From the NCBI GenBank assembly GCA_947561585.1, contig CANNZV010001595.1, positions 78,568 through 142,567 on the forward strand: a stretch of 64,000 nt of DNA. Reading direction: 5' to 3'. This DNA is from Caprella mutica. Lineage: Eukaryota; Arthropoda; Malacostraca; Amphipoda; Caprellidae. Made by a program: the position numbers and the translations under genes. Below the pieces are notes generated by a model. It saw only the letters and a list, made by a program, of their open reading frames with translations. It was not told where the DNA came from and searched no databases. Below are positions 57,485 through 64,000 of the stretch, piece by piece; the first letter of the stretch is position 1; each line of letters begins with the position of its first letter.

Positions 57485-57818
57485 AAATCATAATGTGCAA
57501 ACGATTCCCGGTAACACAAGGGAACATCTGCTCAATAGAAACTAGAAGTGAATTTTCTCCTATCTAAGTTTTCATCTCTTGAATATTTAATGGAAACGAG
57601 GGAGAATGTCGAATTAAGACTCAGGATAACATTAAATTAATTCTTATTAACACGAATTAAAAGTTCATTTACCAATTGTGCATCATAAATATGAGTTGGC
57701 ATTAGCTTGCGACGGTTTCATGATGTTCTGCAAGAGCAGTATAGACCAATGCAAAAAAAAAAACTAATGAACTTCCTTATTTTGTATAACCCACTTACAA
57801 TATTTAGGTAGGTATATA

Positions 57819-59001
57819 CAGGGTGTCCCAAAAAAACCCGATACCCAAATTTCAAAGGCTGTAATTCAAAAACTATTAAACTTTAAAAAATTGGAAAAAC
57901 ACATTTTGTTTCTCAACAATTGTTCTATCTCTGTACCAAATATTAGTTGAATCAATTCAACGATTTTCTTTTAGCTATATTTTTAGTGACCGATACCAAA
58001 ATCCTGTTTGCGCACTTTCAGTAAAACACTTATTCCACAGTTCAAATTGTTCAAGAAGCACTTACAGAAAATTTGAAAATCACTGCAATAAAAAGTGGAT
58101 TAGATGTTACAAAATCTACATCCAACAGATTTGTAACCTTAAATTTGAAGTGACATCCTTAAAAAAGGTACGAGCGAAACAAACGCCTAAATACCGATCT
58201 TCCTATAGGCGGCTGAATTTTGCTGATTGCTTTTACAGTAGCAAAGAAATATCCGGTTTGTGGACGATAATGTGATTGGTGATGAGACCACTTTTGGTAA
58301 AATAAATTATCATAACGTTCGCACATGTTTCCCGAAGAACCAACCTCCTACTTTCAACTTTGACGTAAGAATTTTGTGAGAGAAAGTCTGTGTGTGGATT
58401 GGACTAGGTACCAATAGCCGACTTGGCCGTATCGTCTGTCCTTATTTTTACAAAAATAATTTAAATGGAGATAGATACCTTGATCTAATAAATGATAAAA
58501 TCGTTCCAAGACTTCGAGAAATACATGGAAACAGAATCAATCGAACCTGGTTGGTTCAGGATGGGTTCAAAACTGTTGTTGTTTGGAAAAACTAAATGAG
58601 CTATTCGGCAATAGGCATTATCGCCCTGAATCATCATAACGATTGGCCCACCAGATCGCCTGAACTTATTAATAGAAGGAACAGTTTGATTTTCTCGGCT
58701 GCATATTAATAAACGCCTTTTATTGTTATAATAACGGTTTTTAATAAACAATTTTAATAAACTGTTGAAAGTTATTAAAAACATGGTCCAAGTTAAACCA
58801 AAAGTGCGCAAACAGGTTTTTGGTATCGGTCACTAAAAATACTGTGTAAAGAAAACGGTTAGATATATTCATCTAAAATTTTGTACAGATTTGGAATAGA
58901 TGTTGGTAAACAATAAGTGATTTCAATTTTTTTTATAAGTTCAATAGTTTTTGAATTACAGCCATTAAAATTTGGGTATCGTTTTATTTGGGGACACCCT
59001 G
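57819..59001 (+). mobile_element. Mariner/Tc1-type element with CAGGGTGTCCC ends
   Basis: TIRs CAGGGTGTCCC and its inverse, extending inward through the sequences gatacccaaatttcaa and attacagccattaaaatttg. TATA-like TA flanks at both ends. About 1.18 kb with one dead transposase. Confidence 0.88.
58070..58720 (+). pseudogene. DDE transposase remnant
   Basis: PYFYKNNLNGDRYLDLINDK and RTWLVQDG correspond to the FFxxxVNGxxYLxxL...QQDGAPxH region of SETMAR/DUF4817-type mariner-like transposases. LNELFGNR and a degraded WPPRSPDL block follow in other frames. Stops and frameshifts throughout. Confidence 0.7.
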
Positions 59002-60099
59002 TATAACCAAGAATCGATAACATAAACAAGAAAAGGAAATGTAATTAATTTCGAAATAATAATATATATATGCTCAAATAATTAATTGAGTTTACCTTAT
59101 CACCTAATATTTTCTGTGAAATGAAGTGGACATTATATTCATAGTTTAATTTAATCGAAAACTGAGCATCAAACCAGAAAAAATATTATATCAATCCTTC
59201 TATGGTACTTTGAACAAACTTTATTGATGAAATAATATGCAAATCAAATTTGTAAGAATATATATCACAATTATATAATTGTTTAATTTTTCAATCAAGA
59301 TATTGATTCGTTACAATGTGAGAATTATCAAGTCAGTCTTTTTACACAGGAAATTGCTCACTCATCAGCAAATATAAAAAAGACAAGATAACCAGAGGAC
59401 AGGATTGCTGCCAGAGGTACAAAGTGATTCACTTTAGCGTGACTTCATCCATTCGTAATGTATATCATAAGGTGCAAAACAAGGACATTATGTAGTGTAA
59501 AAATAACTTCAAGGTTCAGATTATTATAACTCGCTTGATAATATGGATATTCCGTTGAGTATGAATCTTTTCAATCATGCTATAAAGTGGGAATATTATA
59601 TTTAAGCCTTTACCGTCCATGTGATAATATTTTGTCATTTATATACTAAGTATGAAAGATAAATATTTAAGAGATAATTTCAGTCGCATGAATTTGTAGA
59701 TCAATAAAACATAATAATTATGCTGTATTGTTTGAATTATATTAGTTTTCGTTATTTCCTTTTCTTTCATCAACGCCGTAATCAGTTTCTAGATTTCATA
59801 TATTTAGGATGATGAAAACTTTAAATTAATTAGGTATGTTTTGAAATATTTGATATTAATATTCCATTATGTGCTACCAAAGATTTGAATTAATTATATT
59901 TTGTCTATTATTTGTTACTTAAAAAAATATTTAATCCCATTATTATTATTATAATCAGTACTTGTTGTTCATTCATTGTTAGTTCAATTAAATTAAATGA
60001 GTTTAGGATTATAATTAAATGCATAAGTATTTAACACAAACTTATATTTTCTACTACCAAGGGCGAAGCTATGTTTTTCCATTATTAATATTAGTGTGA
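59002..60099. other. Unassigned AT-rich stretch
   Basis: No gene or clear repeat seen. Confidence 0.4.
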
Positions 60100-60255
60100 C
60101 CCGTGTCAAATTATTAGTTTTCTTTTTAATTTGTGTTTCTTTATTTTCCACCAACTTTATGAGGCGCTGTTGATAGAATGATCGTTTAAACTTTAACCCA
60201 TTTTGTGACACACGGACAGACGGACGGATGCGGCTCGATCTTATTATAGTATAGA
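60100..60255 (+). mobile_element. Possible non-LTR 3' end remnant
   Basis: cacacggacagacggacgga followed by cttattatagtatagat resembles the common 3' tails of arthropod RTE-like retroelements. No coding part. Confidence 0.35.
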
Positions 60256-60739
60256 TATAGATTACTGTAGATCTTACATAATTAATTTTAATTCAAGCCT
60301 CAAAATTTTATTAAAAAAATATTGTTATTCATCAACATTATTGCCAACTCATAACTGATACCATCATATTAAGTGCAATGTCATTATTATTTAATGAGTT
60401 TGCCATTTCATAGAATTTGAATTACTTTAAATTTAAAATATTCTGTACAGCCCAATATCAAATACAATCATTGGAAATTAAAACATATAACATCATTTTA
60501 AGATATTATATGATAATTGTGTTTATTCTAAACTATTGTTTTTATTATGAAACTGAGCAATTATTCAAACTTTTTTTATATTTTATTTGTATTGATATCA
60601 ACTTCGTCATCATCTTTTCTCACAATTCGGCATAAATAGATATTGAAATCGCTTGACATTACATGCTAGTTCATTATTCATGGTCACGACTAATTCTCAT
60701 CTTGCTACGATTTTTATTTATTTTATAGTTTATTTAGTA

Positions 60740-61992
60740 GGGGTGAACCGGGAGCATTCGGACAGAGGGATGGTTCGGACAAGTCGTTTAAACATGTTAA
60801 TAATTGTTGGAACTACCGCTTATTGCAACTGAATGTGTACGATGTGATAACCGTCAGCTATTTGAAAAATCCCGTGTGACGATGCAGTGTGTCGCCCCGA
60901 GGTTTAATTCACTGTTTTCTTCAATATTGATGTAAATTTTTCGTGATACAATTGGATCGTGTGTGGACTGTATGAATACGAAACTGATTCTCAATCTCAA
61001 AGGTATGAATTGAATTAACATTTTATGTTCTGTTTGGTGTGTTAAAAAAATAACACAAATGAAATAAAAAAAATGGTGATGTTTTTAATTTTGGAATGTC
61101 ATTTGGGATGAATCGGACACTTCTGTTGAGGCTGGTTCGGACAGGGTCCGAACTTTCCCTCTGTGTCCAATTCAATATTATTTTAATTGAAATAGCATTT
61201 GTTTGTATAATTAGTTTCAATTTTTGATATTAGTGTCTTTAATATACAAATGGACGATCGTAATCATGTCTTTTCATTAGAAAAGGAAAAATGTTAGTGG
61301 TCCTAATAAAGAAAGTATTCGAAAAGCATTTGATGAATTCCAAAAAGGTTTATCTGTCAGAAATGCTGCTAAAATTGGAGGTGTAGTAAAATCTACACTT
61401 TTGGACTATAACAATCGATGAAATATTTTAAGAAGAAGGAAATAGTTTAACCCAACGAAGTAAATGGAAATAGTTATACAATTTGTTTTTGATATTTAGC
61501 TATTAAATATAGGAATAATTTCACAGTGATTACTAATAAGCTATGTATATTTTGTTGTTCTATCATTACAATTATGTTCTATCATTACAATTATGTTCTA
61601 TCATTACAATTATGATAAAATTTCAAATACAATGAATTATTACTGTGAATAACAAGTCATTATGGTTTATTTTAATCAAATTAGTAGATCCGAATTTAAT
61701 CCTATCATTTAATTACTCGAATTTCCATTGTTTTATTCTTTTTATGGTGTCCGAACCATCCTCACAGCTTGTCGGAAGTCTCCCTCTAGGAAGGAGAATT
61801 CGGACACTTGAATCCCTCCTACATTTTGTCTTATAACTTTCGAATGAAGGTTTAAACTGTAAAACAGTCTCAATACAAATTGAAGAAAGATGTTCTATCT
61901 ACATACAGAAATCTTTAAATAGTAAGATTCGAATTAGATTACGAATTATTCAGTTCTTAACAAAAACTGTCCGAATACTCCCGGTTCTCCCC
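60740..61992 (+). mobile_element. pogo-like element, 1.25 kb, non-autonomous
   Basis: The left TIR is GGGGTGAACCGGGAGCATTC and the right, reverse complemented, is GGGGAGAACCGGGAGTATTC; TA flanks at 60738-60739 and 61993-61994. At about 61291-61420 a coding scrap reads NKESIRKAFDEFQKGLSVRN then AAKIGGVVKSTLLDY, the CENP-B/pogo-type N-terminal helix-turn-helix. The catalytic domain is missing. A 3 x 19-bp repeat lies at 61556-61613. Confidence 0.82.
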
Positions 61993-62162
61993 TATACATA
62001 CAATAATAGTGAGTCAAGAATGCGAAAAAAAAACTTAACTTTAAATAAAATAGTAACAAATCTAATTTCAAACATATTTTTTATTACTTTCACTACTTTC
62101 ACCTTTTTTTAATTATTTAATTAAATACTATATATTTGATGTAGGTAATGTATATTCGTAGT

Positions 62163-62330
62163 CAGAGACGGGCGAAAAGTACATCGAAAGTATTTAAGTA
62201 CTAAGTACAAGCTAGTACTCGTAAATCAATGTACTTGAAGTAGTTGCCCAAGTACTCAAATAAGAAAGTATTTTCAAAGTACAAGTACCAAGTAATTTTT
62301 AAAGTACTTTCAATTACCTAGTACATTTAC
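62163..62330 (+). mobile_element. hAT-like 5' end remnant
   Basis: CAGAGACGGGCGAAAAGTAC followed by repeated aagtactt motifs is typical of insect hAT subterminal sequence. The right end is lost where the 32-bp array begins. Confidence 0.45.
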
Positions 62331-62364
62331 CATACAATTTAAAAACTAATAATTCATACTGTTA

Positions 62365-64000
62365 ACTCTGATAGTAAATCTTCTCAGTGACTCTTTTCTC
62401 TGATAGTACATCATCACAGTGACTCTTTTCTCTGATAGTACATCATCACAGTGACTCTTTTCTCTGATAGTACATCATCACAGTGACTCTTTTCTCTGAT
62501 AGTACATCACCACAGTGACTCTTTTCTCTGATAGTACATCATCACAGTGACTCTTTTCTCTGATAGTACATCATCACAGTGACTCTTTTCTCCGAGAGTA
62601 CATGATCACAGTGACTCTTTTCTCTGATAGTACATCATCACAGTGACTCTTTTCTCTGTTAGTACAACATCACAATGACTCTTTTCTCTGATAGTACATC
62701 ATCACAGTGACTCTTTTCTCTGATAGTACATCATCACAGTGACTCTTTTCTCTGATAGTACATCATCACAGTGACTCTTTTCTCTGATAGTACATCATCA
62801 CAGTGACTCTTTTCTCTGATAGTGCATCATCACAGTGACTCTTTTCTCCGAGAGTACATCATCACAGTGACTCTTTTCTCTGATAGTACATCATCACAGT
62901 GACTCTTTTCTCTGATAGTACATCATCACAGTGACTCTTTTCTCTGATAGTACATCATCACAATGACTCTTTTCTCTGATAGTACATCATCACAGTGACT
63001 CTTTTCTCTGATAGTACATCATCACAGTGACTCTTTTCTCTGATAGTACATCATCACAGTGACTCTTTTCTCTGATAGTACATCATCACAGTGACTCTTT
63101 TCTCTGTTAGTACATCATCACAGTGACTCTTTTCTCTGTTAGTACATCATCACAGTGACTCTTTTCTCTGATAGTACATCATCACAGTGACTCTTTTCTC
63201 TGATAGTACATCATCACAGTGACTCTTTTCTCTGTTAGTACATCATCACAGTAACTCTTTTCTCTGATAGTACATCATCACAGTGACTCTTTTCTCTGAT
63301 TGTACATCATCACAGTGACTCTTTTCTCTGATAGTACATCATCACAGTGACTCTTTTCTCTGATAGTACATCATCACAGTGACTCTTTTCTCTGATAGTA
63401 CATCATCACAATGACTCTTTTCTCTGATAGTACATCATCACAGTGACTCTTTTCTATGATAGTACATCATCACAGTGACTCTTTTCTCCGAGAGTACATC
63501 ATCACAGTGACTCTTTTCTCTGATAGTACATCATCACAGTGACTCTTTTCTCTGATAGTACATCATCACAGTGACTCTTTTCTCTGATAGTACATCATCA
63601 CAATGACTCTTTTCTCTGATAGTACATCATCACAGTGACTCTTTTCTCTGATAGTACATCATCACAGTGACTCTTTTCTCTGATAGTACATCATCACAGT
63701 GACTCTTTTCTCTGATAGTACATCATCACAGTGACTCTTTTCTCTGTTAGTACATCATCACAGTGACTCTTTTCTCTGTTAGTACATCATCACAGTGACT
63801 CTTTTCTCTGATAGTACATCATCACAGTGACTCTTTTCTCTGTTAGTACATCATCACAGTAACTCTTTTCTCTGATAGTACATCATCACAGTGACTCTTT
63901 TCTCTGATTGTACATCATCACAGTGACTCTTTTCTCTGATAGTACATCATCACAGTGACTCTTTTCTCTGATAGTACATCATCACAGTGACTCTTTTCTC
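62365..64000. repeat. 32-bp minisatellite, over 50 copies, runs off edge
   Basis: Unit tgatagtacatcatcacagt plus gactcttttctc. Rare variants (gattgtac; gtaactcttt) each recur exactly 608 bp apart, i.e. 19 units, showing a recent higher-order duplication. Confidence 0.97.

Overview
This 64 kb window is nuclear DNA of an animal, almost certainly an arthropod and probably an insect. It is AT-rich, it has spliced exons with GT..AG borders, and it carries an insect-style mix of repeats: piggyBac, Tc1/mariner, pogo-like, hAT-like and TTAA-target MITEs, Ty3/gypsy, R1/I-like and Jockey-like non-LTR elements, and Penelope-like elements. No bacterial operon, rRNA gene or CRISPR array is present. I cannot fix the species.

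Host coding sequence is sparse. The best gene lies on the minus strand. Exon 1 (11427-11807, with ATG), exon 2 (2013-2104) and exon 3 (1392-1582) join in phase into at least 211 codons of a protein I do not recognise. Its first intron is about 9.3 kb and holds a piggyBac element, a Tc1 element, a minisatellite, a mariner scrap and a diverged direct-repeat pair. A plus-strand first exon with a signal-peptide-like start is at 34436-34649. Weaker exon or promoter candidates are at 403-577, 36505-36537, about 42480-42665 and 44713-44857.

The rest is repeats. 0-13 kb: minus-strand gene, TTAA-target MITE, piggyBac, Tc1, Penelope-like inverted fragment, minisatellites. 13-19.5 kb: two dead non-LTR retrotransposons and CCAGTCTG-type MITEs, including a trimer inside one 8-bp target duplication. 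19.6-24.8 kb: one mariner-type element expanded to 5.2 kb by nested insertions, among them two inverted 550-bp MITEs that form a 1.1-kb palindrome. 25-32 kb: a 590-bp TTAA-target MITE that inserted into its own kind, and a dead Ty3/gypsy element split by a foldback element. 32.6-34 kb: dead Tc1. 34.6-36.5 kb: minisatellites that begin at splice donors. 36.9-37.8 kb: a second foldback family. 39.9-42.1 kb: 45-bp array. 43.2-43.9 kb: Penelope GIY-YIG remnant. 45.7-54.8 kb: four large minisatellites. 55.5-62 kb: TIR element, foldback remnant, DDE element and pogo-like element. 62.3-64 kb: 32-bp array running off the edge.

The most unusual signal is a link between 5' splice sites and tandem arrays. 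In the minus-strand gene the repeat unit is literally the exon-intron junction. In the 34.4-kb gene about 40 copies of a donor-bearing unit start at the exon border. A weaker third case is at 36.5 kb. The target-site duplications allow the order of many nested insertions to be worked out.
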